From Caldisericum sp. (GTDB lineage Bacteria > Caldisericota > Caldisericia > Caldisericales > Caldisericaceae): a stretch of DNA of 35,486 bases. The notes under the pieces were generated by a model, which had not been told where the DNA came from, made no database searches, and worked only from the letters and a program-made list of their open reading frames with translations. A program made the position numbers and the translations under genes. The stretch covers positions 1 to 35,486 of the forward strand of contig JAIMJY010000006.1 of the NCBI GenBank assembly GCA_020692945.1, given 5' to 3'. Below are positions 8,021 through 17,392 of the stretch, piece by piece (position 1 is the stretch's first letter; each line of letters opens with the position of its first letter).

Positions 8021-8852
8021 TCTTTAAATTAATGTCAAGACTTTTCGCAGAATGGGTAAGTTTACCCATTGAAATAAAATCAATGCCAAGAGGTGCTATC
8101 AGTTTGATATCTTCCTGAGACATGTTTCCTGAAACTTCAATAAGGCATTTTCCATTGATTATCTTCACTGATTTCTTGATTGTCTCAATATCCATATTAT
8201 CGAGCAGTATTACATCAACGTTACTTGAGAGTGCTTCTTTTACTTCGTCAAGGTTGCTTACCTCTACCTCTATTTTATAATACGGAGAAACTTTTGCCTT
8301 TACCTTTTTTACTGCCTCTGCAATTCCACGAGCTGCTTTTATGTGATTATCTTTTATGAGAACCATATCATACAACCCAAATCGGTGATTCTCGCCACCT
8401 CCGACTTTTACGGCATACTTCTCTAATACTCTAAGAAGAGGCGTTGTTTTCCTTGTGTCAAGGATTTTTACTTTTGTTCCGTGAGCAGCCTTCACACAGT
8501 TGTATGTATACGTTGCAATGCCAGAAAGCCTTTGAAGGAAATTCAGAGCAACACGCTCACCCTCAAGAATTGCTTTTTCCTTTCCGTACACCTCTGCAAT
8601 GATGTCGCCACTTTTTATAAACGCCCCATCAGAAACTTTTAAGGTAACAACAGCTTCAGGATCTAAAAAATGGAAAACTTCTTCAATAAGCGGAAGTCCT
8701 GCGATGACACCGTCTTCCTTCATCATTACAACGGCTTTACCGTACATATTATCACTCACTATAGCTTCCGTTGTTATATCACCAGATCCTATATCCTCTT
8801 CAAGTGCCTTTTTAATGATTTCTCTTAAAAGATGCTTCGGTATTGACATCAC
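7980..8852 (-). CDS. nadC: Nicotinate-nucleotide pyrophosphorylase (quinolinate phosphoribosyltransferase)
   Basis: NadC joins quinolinate and PRPP to give nicotinate mononucleotide, the third step from aspartate to NAD. The 290-residue product has EEDIGSGDITTEA at the N-terminus, LNFLQRLSGIATYT, the substrate-binding LDTRKTTPLLRVLEKYAVKVGGGENHRFGLYD, KDNHIKAA, and late barrel strands VDVILLDNMD and GIDFISMGKLTHSAKSLDI. The start is a GTG at 8852 immediately followed by an ATG, behind GGAGGTG. Its first 41 nt overlap the end of nadB. The last 13 residues (IKPTEKERRFNLL) are read from a palindromic repeat and are not part of the conserved fold, so the ancestral stop was probably replaced by the insertion. 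Confidence 0.95.
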   Translation of the reverse strand: MMSIPKHLLREIIKKALEEDIGSGDITTEAIVSDNMYGKAVVMMKEDGVIAGLPLIEEVFHFLDPEAVVTLKVSDGAFIKSGDIIAEVYGKEKAILEGERVALNFLQRLSGIATYTYNCVKAAHGTKVKILDTRKTTPLLRVLEKYAVKVGGGENHRFGLYDMVLIKDNHIKAARGIAEAVKKVKAKVSPYYKIEVEVSNLDEVKEALSSNVDVILLDNMDIETIKKSVKIINGKCLIEVSGNMSQEDIKLIAPLGIDFISMGKLTHSAKSLDINLKIKPTEKERRFNLL

Positions 8853-10512
8853 GATAAATCACCTCCCCACTCTTTACTCCTCTGTAATTCACTGATAAGG
8901 AGCGTGGATTACAAGGGATTAAAACTGCGCTCCTTTTTAGCAGTTTATCTAAAACAACGTGCTTTAACCATTCGTCACTCGTGTTAGGAAAATCAAATCT
9001 ATAGTGCGCGCCTCGGCTCTCTTCTCTTGTCAATGAGGCATAAGTCATTAGGTAGGCTGTTACAAGTATATTTTTTAGCTCCAAAAAATGCTTACTCTGT
9101 GAGAACATGCCTTTTATTTCTTTTTGCCACTTTTCAATAATTACAAGTGCTTTTTCCAAACCATCTCCACTCCTCATAATACCTACATTATTCCACATTA
9201 ACTGCTGGATATCCTTGCGAGAAAAAGATAAGTCAGGTTTCTCGATAAAAGTCAATTCATTTGAACCATCAAAAACAACATTATCCGTTGAAGAATCAGC
9301 AAGAATTGCTTCAATGCAGGACTTCCCAAACACAAGACATTCAAGAAGAGAGTTACTTGCAAGTCTATTAGCACCATGAAGCCCGGTACAGGCAACCTCG
9401 CCGCAGGCGAACAGATTCTCCAAACTCGTTCTTCCTAACTCATCTGTTTCAATGCCACCCATAAAATAGTGCGCCGCGGGCTCTATAGGGATGGGCGCTT
9501 TTGTGATATCGAAACCAAATTCTTTGCAAGTTGCATAAATGGTGGGAAACCTTTCATGTATTCTCATCTCACCTATGGGAGAAAAGTCAAGGAATATATC
9601 TGCGTTAGTTCTTTTAGCCTCGCTCAACACGGCTCTTGTGGCAATATCTCTTGGCGCTAAATCGGCAAGTTCACTGTAGTTTACCATAAACCTTTCACCG
9701 TAATTATTAAGTAAAACTCCGCCTTCGCCTCTTACCGCTTCAGAGATCAGAAATTTTCGCTTAAGAGGAACTTTCAAAGTGGTAGGATGAAATTGGTAAA
9801 ATTCTAAGTCCATAAGTCTTGCCCCTGCTCTAAAAGCAATGGAAAGCCCAGAACCTTCAACTCCATCAGGATTTGTGGTATTTTGATAAAGCTGACCTGC
9901 TCCTCCTGTCGCCAAAATGAAATACTTTGAAAGGAAAATTTCCACTTCGTTAGAACTGTTCAGAAATGCTCCTCCAACAACAGTATTTCCGTTTGTTGTA
10001 AGGTCAATAAGGTCATAATTCTCAAATATTTTTACATTGCTCCTCCGGCTCGCAATTCGAATAAGCGTTGTCTCCAATTCTTTACCTGTAGCGTCTCCAC
10101 CAGCATGTATTATTCTTCGTTTGCTATGAGCACCCTCTTCTGTTAAAGCCAAGTTTCCGTCTGTCTTATCAAATTTAACGCCAAGGGAAATCAAATCCTT
10201 AATTCTTTCTATCCCTTCCTTTACAGTCTTTTCTACTATCGATTTCTCATTGAGACCCGCTCCTGAATAAAGCGTATCCTGAATGTGAAATTCAACCGCA
10301 TCGTCAGGACCTAAGGCAACCGCAATGCCACCCTGAGCATAGTAACTGCTTCCATCGTTAAGTTTCCCTTTACTAAAAATTGCAACTCTGAAGTTTGATG
10401 GAGCATTTAGTGCGGCAGTTAATCCTGCAACACCACTTCCAACAATAATGATGTCGTATTCACCTTTGACGTTCTCTTTGGAGAAATTTACAAGGAACCT
10501 TTCAAAATTCAT
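8812..10512 (-). CDS. nadB: L-aspartate oxidase
   Basis: NadB oxidises L-aspartate to iminoaspartate with FAD; NadA then uses the product. The 566-residue protein shows the FAD Rossmann loop IIIVGSGVAGLTAAL (residues 21-35), GSSYYAQGGIAVAL, the RRIIHAGGDATGKELE region, the substrate site FHPTTL and SEAVRGEGGVLLN, ACGEVACTGLHGANRLASNSLLE, and a helical C-terminal domain ending SRGAHYRFDFP. After DEWLKHVVLD the frame enters two tandem palindromic units (8874-8947), which encode about 25 residues starting KLLKRSAV, then crosses the nadC ribosome site and start. The tail is therefore acquired. The ATG start overlaps nadA as ATGA. Confidence 0.95.
   Translation of the reverse strand: MNFERFLVNFSKENVKGEYDIIIVGSGVAGLTAALNAPSNFRVAIFSKGKLNDGSSYYAQGGIAVALGPDDAVEFHIQDTLYSGAGLNEKSIVEKTVKEGIERIKDLISLGVKFDKTDGNLALTEEGAHSKRRIIHAGGDATGKELETTLIRIASRRSNVKIFENYDLIDLTTNGNTVVGGAFLNSSNEVEIFLSKYFILATGGAGQLYQNTTNPDGVEGSGLSIAFRAGARLMDLEFYQFHPTTLKVPLKRKFLISEAVRGEGGVLLNNYGERFMVNYSELADLAPRDIATRAVLSEAKRTNADIFLDFSPIGEMRIHERFPTIYATCKEFGFDITKAPIPIEPAAHYFMGGIETDELGRTSLENLFACGEVACTGLHGANRLASNSLLECLVFGKSCIEAILADSSTDNVVFDGSNELTFIEKPDLSFSRKDIQQLMWNNVGIMRSGDGLEKALVIIEKWQKEIKGMFSQSKHFLELKNILVTAYLMTYASLTREESRGAHYRFDFPNTSDEWLKHVVLDKLLKRSAVLIPCNPRSLSVNYRGVKSGEVIYRDVNTEASFKRNH
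8874..8947 (+). repeat. Tandem pair of 36-nt palindromic units translated as the NadB tail
   Basis: Unit 1: TTACTCCTCTGT, arms AATTCAC/GTGGATT (8886-8892 and 8904-8910), loop TGATAAGGAGC. Spacer ACAAGGGATTA. Unit 2: arms AAACTGC/GCAGTTT (8922-8928 and 8940-8946), loop GCTCCTTTTTA. The period is 36 nt. It lies inside the nadB reading frame, 6 nt upstream of the nadC Shine-Dalgarno, so the hairpins are in the nadB-nadC translational junction. Confidence 0.87.
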
Positions 10513-11441
10513 ATTTCAAACATCCTTTCAATTGCAAGCCTTGCCTTCTCTCTAACATCTTCTTTTACCTTAACAACGTATTGCATATTCTCAAGTGAAG
10601 ACAAAACTTTTCCTAAGGTTATCTTCTTCATATTTGGGCAGAAAATTGGTTTGGAAAATGTATAAAATTCTTTAGTAGGATTCTCTTTCTTAAGCCGATA
10701 AATCAAGCCTTCCTCGGTTCCTATTATAAACTGCTTACGAGGAGTGCAGTTTACAGAGGAGTAGAACTCTTTGTTGTTGTCGTTTTTAACATAGTTGAGA
10801 ATGCCCGTCGTACTTTTCACTGCATCTGCAAGTGCTAAAACTTCTCTTTTGCATTCAGGATGAGCAACGAACTTTGCGTCAGGATGAATCCGCTTAATTT
10901 CAAGGACGTCGCTTCTATCAATCACGTTGTGGGTGGGGCAAAAGCCGTCCGAAAGGTAAACTTTTTTTTGCGTATACTCTTGCACGTATGAGCCCAGATT
11001 TCTGTCTGGAATAAAAATCACTTCTTCCGAAGGAACCTTTTCAACGATGCTTACGGCATTGGAAGATGTGCAACAGTAATCACTCATGGCTTTAACTTCA
11101 GCACTCGTATTTACGTAAGCAACAACAAGCGCTTTAGGGTGCTCTACTTTCAATTTTTTAATCTCGCTTACCGTAATTGAGTCGGCAAGAGGGCAGCCAG
11201 CATTCATATCAGGTATCAATACAATCTTGTCCGGGGCTAAAATTGAGATAGTTTCAGCCATAAAGTAAACACCGCAAAGCACTACAACACGCTCTTTCAA
11301 TGTCTTTGCAATTTTTGCTAATTCAAGTGAATCACCAACAAAATCCGCAACATCCTGGACTTTAGCTATCTGATAATTATGAGCAAGAATCACTGCATCT
11401 CTCTCTTTCCTGAGATTGTTAATTTTAGTTACTATATCCAT
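10509..11441 (-). CDS. nadA: Quinolinate synthase, with a 12-residue repeat-encoded insert
   Basis: NadA condenses iminoaspartate with dihydroxyacetone phosphate to quinolinate, using a [4Fe-4S] cluster. The 310-residue product has ILAHNYQ, VLCGVYFMAET (first cluster Cys), MNAGCPLADS, YVNTSAEVKAMSDYCCTSSNA, the central FIPDRNLGSYV, AHPECKREVL and FCPNMKKITLGKV (late Cys). The strand normally reading KEFIIGTEEG is interrupted after NNKE by FYSSVNCTPRKQ, encoded by one 36-nt palindromic unit (10731-10766). The frame stays open and all other motifs are intact, so the enzyme is probably functional with an added loop, which itself carries a Cys. It is the first gene of nadA-nadB-nadC-purA-purB, with a good promoter upstream. 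Confidence 0.95.
   Translation of the reverse strand: MDIVTKINNLRKERDAVILAHNYQIAKVQDVADFVGDSLELAKIAKTLKERVVVLCGVYFMAETISILAPDKIVLIPDMNAGCPLADSITVSEIKKLKVEHPKALVVAYVNTSAEVKAMSDYCCTSSNAVSIVEKVPSEEVIFIPDRNLGSYVQEYTQKKVYLSDGFCPTHNVIDRSDVLEIKRIHPDAKFVAHPECKREVLALADAVKSTTGILNYVKNDNNKEFYSSVNCTPRKQFIIGTEEGLIYRLKKENPTKEFYTFSKPIFCPNMKKITLGKVLSSLENMQYVVKVKEDVREKARLAIERMFEI
10731..10766 (-). repeat. Palindromic unit inserted in-frame in nadA
   Basis: On the nadA coding strand: TTCTACTCCTCTGT spacer, arms AAACTGC/GCAGTTT, loop ACTCCTCGTAA. The 36 nt encode FYSSVNCTPRKQ. The frame used differs from the one used in hpt, so the element is open in more than one frame. Confidence 0.9.
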
Positions 11442-11476
11442 TGTGCCTCCATTACTTAAACCATTGAAGCCAATAA

Positions 11477-11505
11477 ATTATACCAGAAAAATGCAAGAAT
11501 GTGAA
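11477..11505 (-). promoter_or_regulatory. Promoter of the nadA-nadB-nadC-purA-purB cluster
   Basis: Minus strand: -35 TTCACA (11505-11500), 17-nt spacer, -10 TATAAT (11482-11477) preceded by TGG (extended -10). The predicted transcript has a leader of about 30 nt with GGAGG before the nadA ATG at 11441. Confidence 0.7.
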
Positions 11506-11582
11506 AATTAAACAGAGCAAAGCCGCTAAAAGATTAAAAAGTCTTTACTAACTCACTGCGAATTCTGACATTTTTAATTAGA

Positions 11583-12518
11583 TTACTCCCTCCTATAAGG
11601 TTTGAGGAGTGCAGAAGGAGCAGATGCCCTCCTTGCGCTTATTATCAATACAAGAATAGTCAACACATATGGAAGCATTAGGTAAACCTGGAACGGTACG
11701 CTAATTGAAGTCCCTTGTAACCTCAAACCAATAGCATCAATTCCTCCAAAAAGCAAAGCTCCCCAAAAAACTTTTGCAGGGACCCAATTTGCAAAAATTA
11801 CCAAGGCTATTGACACCCATCCTCTTCCGCCAACGATATCGTAGAGGAACATGTTGAATTCTGCTAATGTAAAGAATGCACCGCTCAAACCCATCAATGC
11901 TCCGGCAATCATGAGAGATATATAGCGTATTTTATAAACATTAACTCCAACAGCGTCTGCAGCTTCTGGATTTTCTCCAACAGACCTTATGGATAAACCG
12001 AAATTTGTTTTAAAAAGCAAGTATCCAGAAATTGGTACTGCAATCAATGCAAAATAGGTAATTATTGTCTGGTTAAATAAAACTGGGCCAATGATTGGTA
12101 TTTTTGAAAGAAGTGGAATACTTATCGCTGTAAAAGGAGTAATTGTTGGTGGAACCGTAGGAGAACCAATAATTGCCCTGTAAAAGTAATAAGTTAGTCC
12201 TGTCGCAAAAATCGTAATTCCTAAACCAGAAACATGTTGGTTCAATCCAAGCGTTACAGTAAGAAAAGCCATAAACAATCCAAAGAGAAGTCCGGAGAGA
12301 CTAGCTAAAGTTACTCCGAGCCAAAGATTCTTTGTAAGGTATACCGTAATAAATCCTGCAAAAGCACCAAACATCATTATCCCTTCTATTCCCAAGTTTA
12401 ATACTCCAGAGCGCTCAGAGAATGTTTCTCCAAGTGTAGCAAGAATCAACGGAGTTGCTACCCTCACCGTTGCCGCTAAAAAACCTATCCAGAATGGTAA
12501 AGTAAGAAAGCTGCTCAT
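11583..12518 (-). CDS. Nucleoside/sugar-type ABC transporter permease (BPD_transp_2 family)
   Basis: A 311-residue integral membrane protein with about eight to ten hydrophobic segments. It has the conserved cytoplasmic loop SIRSVGENPEAADAVGVNVYKIRY, characteristic of permeases that work with Bmp-type lipoproteins in nucleoside import, and RGWVSIALVIFANWVPAKVFWGALLFGG near the end. It starts with an ATGA overlap with the other permease gene. The cluster follows guaA-guaB, consistent with a purine nucleoside or nucleobase substrate, but specificity lies in a binding protein that is absent here. No binding-protein gene lies within the window. Confidence 0.87.
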   Translation of the reverse strand: MSSFLTLPFWIGFLAATVRVATPLILATLGETFSERSGVLNLGIEGIMMFGAFAGFITVYLTKNLWLGVTLASLSGLLFGLFMAFLTVTLGLNQHVSGLGITIFATGLTYYFYRAIIGSPTVPPTITPFTAISIPLLSKIPIIGPVLFNQTIITYFALIAVPISGYLLFKTNFGLSIRSVGENPEAADAVGVNVYKIRYISLMIAGALMGLSGAFFTLAEFNMFLYDIVGGRGWVSIALVIFANWVPAKVFWGALLFGGIDAIGLRLQGTSISVPFQVYLMLPYVLTILVLIISARRASAPSALLKPYRRE

Positions 12519-13585
12519 TTTCCCCTCCCAATCTTAATTCTGTACTCGAATAGTAAAAGCATCATGAGCATAACGATAAGGGTTATGCCCTGAATTACAT
12601 CTGAAATGTAAATAGGGATATGCAAATTGTAACTCATAACATTGGCTCCTGTTATGACCATAGCAAAGTAAATTGCTGCCAACAGTATACCAATCGGATT
12701 AAGTCTTCCGAGCATAGCAATGACAATTCCACTGTACCCATAACCAGGTGAAATTGTTTGAATCAAATGATACTGCACTCCTGCAACTTCCCCAACTCCT
12801 GCAAGACCTGCAATGCCACCGCTTATTATGGAAACGATTATTATACTCTTAACAGTGTTTATTCCGAGAAAATTCGAAGCACGAGAACTTGCTCCTGTTG
12901 CCCTAATTTCAAATCCAAGTTTTGTTTTCTTGATTATAAACCACATAAAAGCAACGGCTAAAAGAGAAATTATAATTCCCAAATGAAGCCTTGACTGGGG
13001 AATAAGTTTTGGAAAGTAGGCATTTGGTGCAATAGATGGAGAAGATGGATACATTGTAACGGGATCTCTCCAGGGACCGTTAAGCAAAGCGCTTACTATG
13101 TATATCATCACGTAATTCATGAGAAGCGTTGTAACAACATCGTCAACCTTCAATTTGGCTTTAAGATAGCCAGGAATAAACGACCAAATTGCACCAGCAA
13201 CAATGCCTGCAACAATTATTACAAGAACATAAACAACAGGGCTAAACGGAAGTTTCATTAAGCCAAACCATGTTGCAGCTAAGGCTCCTGCATAGAGCTG
13301 GCCTTCAGCTCCTATGTTCCAATACTTGGCAGTAAAAGCAAACGCAACAGCAATGCCCGTAAGTATAAGAGGAGATGCCTTTACGAGCATTTCCAGCAAA
13401 GCAAATTTAGAACCAACGGCGCCTACAAACATATAATAAAAAGCAGTAAATGGGTTCTTTTTAAGAATGAGTAAAAAGATTGAAGAAATCGCAAGTGATA
13501 TTAAAATTGCAATAAAAGGAGCAAATATCTGGAACCAAACTGGAGGAGTATTTCTTTTTTCCAGTTTAACGCTAATTAGACCCAC
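12515..13585 (-). CDS. Nucleoside/sugar-type ABC transporter permease, second subunit
   Basis: A 356-residue membrane protein, the partner of the permease at 11583-12518. It carries LLILKKNPFTAFYYMFVGAVGSKFALLEMLVKASPLILTGIAVAFAF-type N-terminal features, then NIGAEGQLYAGALAATWF, LKAKLKVDDVVTTLLMNYV, and the coupling-loop EIRATGASSRASNFLGINTVKS. This matches the YufP-like subunit of Bmp/Nup nucleoside importers. The start is a GTG at 13585 that overlaps the end of the ATPase fragment by 14 nt. Because the ATPase is truncated, this transporter may not work unless a complete ATPase is encoded elsewhere. Confidence 0.87.
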   Translation of the reverse strand: MGLISVKLEKRNTPPVWFQIFAPFIAILISLAISSIFLLILKKNPFTAFYYMFVGAVGSKFALLEMLVKASPLILTGIAVAFAFTAKYWNIGAEGQLYAGALAATWFGLMKLPFSPVVYVLVIIVAGIVAGAIWSFIPGYLKAKLKVDDVVTTLLMNYVMIYIVSALLNGPWRDPVTMYPSSPSIAPNAYFPKLIPQSRLHLGIIISLLAVAFMWFIIKKTKLGFEIRATGASSRASNFLGINTVKSIIIVSIISGGIAGLAGVGEVAGVQYHLIQTISPGYGYSGIVIAMLGRLNPIGILLAAIYFAMVITGANVMSYNLHIPIYISDVIQGITLIVMLMMLLLFEYRIKIGRGK

Positions 13586-14300
13586 CTTTAACCTCCCTTT
13601 TCAAAGAGCCTGCCATCATTAACCCAATTGTTTCAATATCAACCTGCTCGCATTCTCTGTCAATAATTCCCATTATTCCACCTTCATACATAACCAATAT
13701 TCTGTCGCTTAAATGTATTATCTCATTCAAGTCTTCTGAAATGAGCATGACTGCGGATCCTTTTGTTTTTGCATGTAACAATTTCTCGTGCATATACTCT
13801 GTCGCTCCTATATCCAGTCCCCTTGTAGGTTGAGATGCAATGATCATTTTGGGTTGTTGAGAAAGCACTCTTGCAAGTATGACTTTCTGAAGATTCCCTC
13901 CAGAGAGAGTTCTAGTTATGTCATATACGCTTGAGATTTTAATATTATATTCCTTGACAAGTTTCTTTGCCACTTCTTCTATCTTTGAGTAGTCAATTAA
14001 CGCCCCTTTGGAATAAGGAACTTTGTCATAATACTCAATTACCAAATTTTCAAGGACAGGAATATCCAAAATGAGCCCATCTTCCATTCGATCTTCTGGA
14101 ATCCTTCCTACGCCCATTTTAATAATTTCCTTTGGTGATTTTCCAGTAATATCCTTCCCTTCGAGAAAAAATTTTCCATTTCTAGGTATTCTAACGCCAC
14201 AAATTACGTCTTCGAGTTCTTTCTGTCCGTTTCCTGAAACTCCTGCAATGCCAAGTATTTCGCCTTTTCGTACATCAAAAGAGATTCCTTTTAAAGCCAT
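13572..14300 (-). CDS. 5'-truncated ABC transporter ATPase (C-terminal half of a two-domain protein)
   Basis: Bmp/Rbs-type importers use one ATPase of about 500 residues with two ABC domains. Only the second domain is present (242 residues). The frame stays open upstream to a stop at 14381-14379 and encodes AEEALFKVDNLSVVNEKGI, the inter-domain linker of the full protein, so about half the gene is missing. The surviving domain has the degenerate second-domain features: a Walker A without lysine (GIAGVSGNGQKEL), a normal signature LSGGNLQKV, and SQPTRGLD where the catalytic Glu is Gln. Typical second domains look like this and depend on the first for ATP hydrolysis. The frame ends 31 nt from the guaB stop, where a short inverted repeat (ACGTATCACATACGT) marks the junction. 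Confidence 0.82.
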   Translation of the reverse strand: MALKGISFDVRKGEILGIAGVSGNGQKELEDVICGVRIPRNGKFFLEGKDITGKSPKEIIKMGVGRIPEDRMEDGLILDIPVLENLVIEYYDKVPYSKGALIDYSKIEEVAKKLVKEYNIKISSVYDITRTLSGGNLQKVILARVLSQQPKMIIASQPTRGLDIGATEYMHEKLLHAKTKGSAVMLISEDLNEIIHLSDRILVMYEGGIMGIIDRECEQVDIETIGLMMAGSLKREVKGGSN

Positions 14301-14411
14301 TATCCCTTTCTCATTAACTACAGAAAGGTTATCAACTTTAAAGAGAGCCTCTTCTGCTTTGTACGTATCACATACGTTTTATTTAAACCTTCATGAGGTC
14401 TATTTGGTTTC

Positions 14412-15875
14412 TCATTTTGAAAACCGCTGAACCTCATAGTTGGAGGCCTCTTTTGTTATGAAGACATCGTGAGGGTGGGATTCTTTCATTGAAGCAGCGG
14501 TTATCTCTACAAACTCTGAAACTTTATGGAAATCTTCAATAGTTGTCGCTCCACAATAAGCCATTCCTGATCTTAATCCACCTATAAGTTGGTATAGCAT
14601 TTCTTCTACTTTACCACGGTAGGGTACCATTCCTTCAATGCCCTCAGGTACCATCTTGTCAAGAGGGAGATTTTCCTGATAATACCTATCTCCGCTGCCT
14701 TCCTTCATTGCGCTCAAACTTCCCATTCCTCTATAGGATTTAAATTTTCTTCCTTCATAGAGTATTATTTCTCCTGGGGCTTCTTCTGTTCCTGCAAGAA
14801 GACTTCCCAGCATAACCGTTGAAGCACCTGCTGCAATTGCCTTGACTACATCACCGGAATATCTAATTCCACCATCTGCAATTACTGGAATGCCATACTT
14901 AAAAGCCTCAGAAGCGCAATCCATTATTGCTGTAAGTTGTGGAACTCCAACACCTGAAATAATCCTTGTAGTGCATATTGAACCAGGACCTACACCAACC
15001 TTAACAGCATCGACTCCTGCTTCTATAAGAGCTCTCGTGCCTTCTTTTGTTACAACATTTCCTGCTACCAGCTGAAGCTCAAAGAACTGTTCTTTTATTT
15101 TCCTTACAACTTCAATAACATTTCTCGTATGACCGTGAGAAGTATCAACAATAACAACGTCAACATCCTCGCTCACTAATGCTTTTACTCTTTCCAATGC
15201 ATCTTTTATTCCAACTGCTGCCCCTGCCATGAGACGGCCTCGATTGTCCCTTGCAGCATTTGGATGGTCAAAGAATGAACTTATATCTTTTATCGTTATT
15301 AAACCAACAAGATTGCCATCCTTGCCAATAATCGGGAGTTTCTCAACTTTGTGCTTTTGAAGAATCGCCTTCGCCCCTTCAAGTGTTACTGGAGCATATG
15401 ATGTAATCAGTTTCTCAAAAGAAGTCATAAGCTCCTTCACTTTAGTATTCTTCCTTTCCTCAAACCTTATATCTCTGTTTGTAAGGAGACCTACAAGTTT
15501 ACTGTTCTCCACCACTGGCAGTCCGCTAATTTTATAATAATGCATAAGGTTTTCTGCATCTTCAATAGTTTGTTCTGGAGTGATTGTTATAGGATTAATA
15601 ATAACACCGTTCTCTGAAAGTTTCACTCTTCTTACTTCCTTTGCTTGGCGTTCAATGCTCATATTTCTATGTATGATTCCAATACCGCCCTCTCTTGCAA
15701 CCGCAATTGCCATAAGAGACTCCGTAACAGTATCCATCGCAGCAGAAATAATTGGAATGTTCAGCACCAATTTCTTTGTAAGCAGTGTCTTAACATTTAC
15801 ATCTCTTGGTAAAACCTCGCTGTACCTTGGCACAAGCAAGACATCGTCAAATGCATAAGCTTTCTTAAATTCCAT
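14412..15875 (-). CDS. guaB: Inosine-5'-monophosphate dehydrogenase
   Basis: GuaB oxidises IMP to XMP with NAD, the committed step to GMP. The 487-residue product is full length: the N-terminal barrel strand [22 protein letters not shown], two CBS domains (roughly 95-205, with [19 protein letters not shown]), [33 protein letters not shown], the catalytic-cysteine loop [33 protein letters not shown] and the flap [10 protein letters not shown]. The start is the ATG at 15875: GGAGTGA lies just upstream and overlaps the guaA stop, whereas the in-frame ATG at 15890 has no ribosome site. It is in an operon with guaA upstream and the transporter remnants downstream. Confidence 0.96.
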   Translation of the reverse strand: MEFKKAYAFDDVLLVPRYSEVLPRDVNVKTLLTKKLVLNIPIISAAMDTVTESLMAIAVAREGGIGIIHRNMSIERQAKEVRRVKLSENGVIINPITITPEQTIEDAENLMHYYKISGLPVVENSKLVGLLTNRDIRFEERKNTKVKELMTSFEKLITSYAPVTLEGAKAILQKHKVEKLPIIGKDGNLVGLITIKDISSFFDHPNAARDNRGRLMAGAAVGIKDALERVKALVSEDVDVVIVDTSHGHTRNVIEVVRKIKEQFFELQLVAGNVVTKEGTRALIEAGVDAVKVGVGPGSICTTRIISGVGVPQLTAIMDCASEAFKYGIPVIADGGIRYSGDVVKAIAAGASTVMLGSLLAGTEEAPGEIILYEGRKFKSYRGMGSLSAMKEGSGDRYYQENLPLDKMVPEGIEGMVPYRGKVEEMLYQLIGGLRSGMAYCGATTIEDFHKVSEFVEITAASMKESHPHDVFITKEASNYEVQRFSK

Positions 15876-15880
15876 TTTTA

Positions 15881-17392
15881 TCACTCCCATTCTATCGTTG
15901 CAGGGGGTTTGTCCGTTACATCATAGACAACCCTCCCCACTTCAGGTATTTCACCTGTTATTTTTGAAGATATTTTTCTCAAAATTTCATAGGGCATCAT
16001 GTGCCATGAAGCAGTCATTCCTTCAAGGCTATCCACTGCTCTCAGTGCTACAACATAGTCGTAAGTCCGCTTGTCCCCCTTCACTCCAACACTTCTTACA
16101 GGTAGAAGTACCGCAAAAGTCTGCCATATCTTATCATATTCGCTTGTTTCTTTCAAGATTTCAAGCATAATATGATCAACCTTTCTCAAAATCTTGACTT
16201 TCTCCGGGGTAGCCTCTCCAATGATTCTTATGGCAAGCCCAGGCCCTGGGAAAGGCTGCCTGTTTAAGATCTCTTTAGAAATATTTAGCAGCTTACCTAT
16301 GTCCCTCACTTCGTCCTTAAAAAGCTCTCTAATCGGCTCAATGAGTTTGAGGTGCATCAAATCCGGAAGACCCCCAACATTATGATGACTTTTAATCCTC
16401 GATGAAAAAGAGGAAGAGCCCGCTGATTCTATAACATCTGAATAGATTGTTCCCTGAAGGAGATATTCTGCATTGATCAATCTGGCTTCCCTCTCAAAAA
16501 CCTCAATAAACAACTTTCCAATCATTTTTCTTTTCTCTTCGGGATTTTCTACTCCTTCTAATCTTTTAAAAAAGAGCTTCGAAGCATCAACCACTTTCAC
16601 TTTGATACCAATATCAGCAAGAACCTTCGGTACAGCGATATCCTCCTCGCGAAGAAGACCATGATCAACAAATATAGGAACCAGATTTTCTCCGATGGCT
16701 TTTGATACTAAGACAGTTGCAACAGTTGAATCAACGCCACCAGAAATAGCTCCTATAACCTTCGAGTTTGAAACAGTCTTTCTTATCTCTTTAATTTTTG
16801 CCTCAACAAAGTCATCTATCCTCCAGCTCTGTTTTGCCTTACAAACATCAAAAAGAAAATTCTTAATTATCTCGTTTCCATATTCAGTCTGACTTACTTC
16901 AGGATGGAACTGCAGAGCATAGATATTCTTCTCTTTTGACTCAAATCCCGCAATTATCCCGTTCTCACTTTTAGCAGTAAGGATAAAGCCCTCAGGCAAT
17001 TTTTGAACGGTATCACCATGGCTCATCCAGCTTGAAATTTTTTCTGGCAAATTATTAAAAATCTTTGAATCAAAAGTTTCTACAGATGTAAGACCATACT
17101 CAAATGTTTTGCCTCTTGCAATTTTTCCATCAAAAACTTTTGCTAATAATTGCATTCCATAGCAGATTCCGAGAACAGGTATACCTTTTTCAAGTAAATT
17201 AATATTAACCTGAGGAGCATCTTTCAAATAAACACTCGCAGGTCCCCCTGACAGCATTATACCGACCGTATCAGGCATGACGGAAACATTCTCAGGGCTT
17301 TCAACCCGTGAGTATACTCCAAATTCCCTTATCCTTCTCGCAAGGAGTCTCGTATACTGCGAACCATAATCAACTACAATTATTTCATCCAT
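15881..17392 (-). CDS. guaA: GMP synthase (glutamine-hydrolysing)
   Basis: GuaA aminates XMP to GMP using glutamine and ATP. The 503-residue protein has the class I glutaminase domain ([33 protein letters not shown] with the nucleophilic Cys, and [11 protein letters not shown]), the ATP-pyrophosphatase P-loop [15 protein letters not shown], and the C-terminal dimerisation domain with [16 protein letters not shown] and the [10 protein letters not shown] terminus. The ATG at 17392 has AAGGGG ten nt upstream; an in-frame TTG at 17401 is too close to that site. It is the first gene of the GMP operon. The upstream 496-nt gap includes minus-strand TATAAT boxes at 17543-17538 and 17602-17597 but no convincing -35, and I recognise no purine riboswitch core. 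Confidence 0.96.
   Translation of the reverse strand: MDEIIVVDYGSQYTRLLARRIREFGVYSRVESPENVSVMPDTVGIMLSGGPASVYLKDAPQVNINLLEKGIPVLGICYGMQLLAKVFDGKIARGKTFEYGLTSVETFDSKIFNNLPEKISSWMSHGDTVQKLPEGFILTAKSENGIIAGFESKEKNIYALQFHPEVSQTEYGNEIIKNFLFDVCKAKQSWRIDDFVEAKIKEIRKTVSNSKVIGAISGGVDSTVATVLVSKAIGENLVPIFVDHGLLREEDIAVPKVLADIGIKVKVVDASKLFFKRLEGVENPEEKRKMIGKLFIEVFEREARLINAEYLLQGTIYSDVIESAGSSSFSSRIKSHHNVGGLPDLMHLKLIEPIRELFKDEVRDIGKLLNISKEILNRQPFPGPGLAIRIIGEATPEKVKILRKVDHIMLEILKETSEYDKIWQTFAVLLPVRSVGVKGDKRTYDYVVALRAVDSLEGMTASWHMMPYEILRKISSKITGEIPEVGRVVYDVTDKPPATIEWE

Noticed and set aside
7945-8947. 36-nt-period palindromic repeats as a CRISPR array
   Set aside because: There are at most two or three units in a row, no unique 30-40-nt spacers between identical repeats, units vary in sequence, and no cas genes are present.
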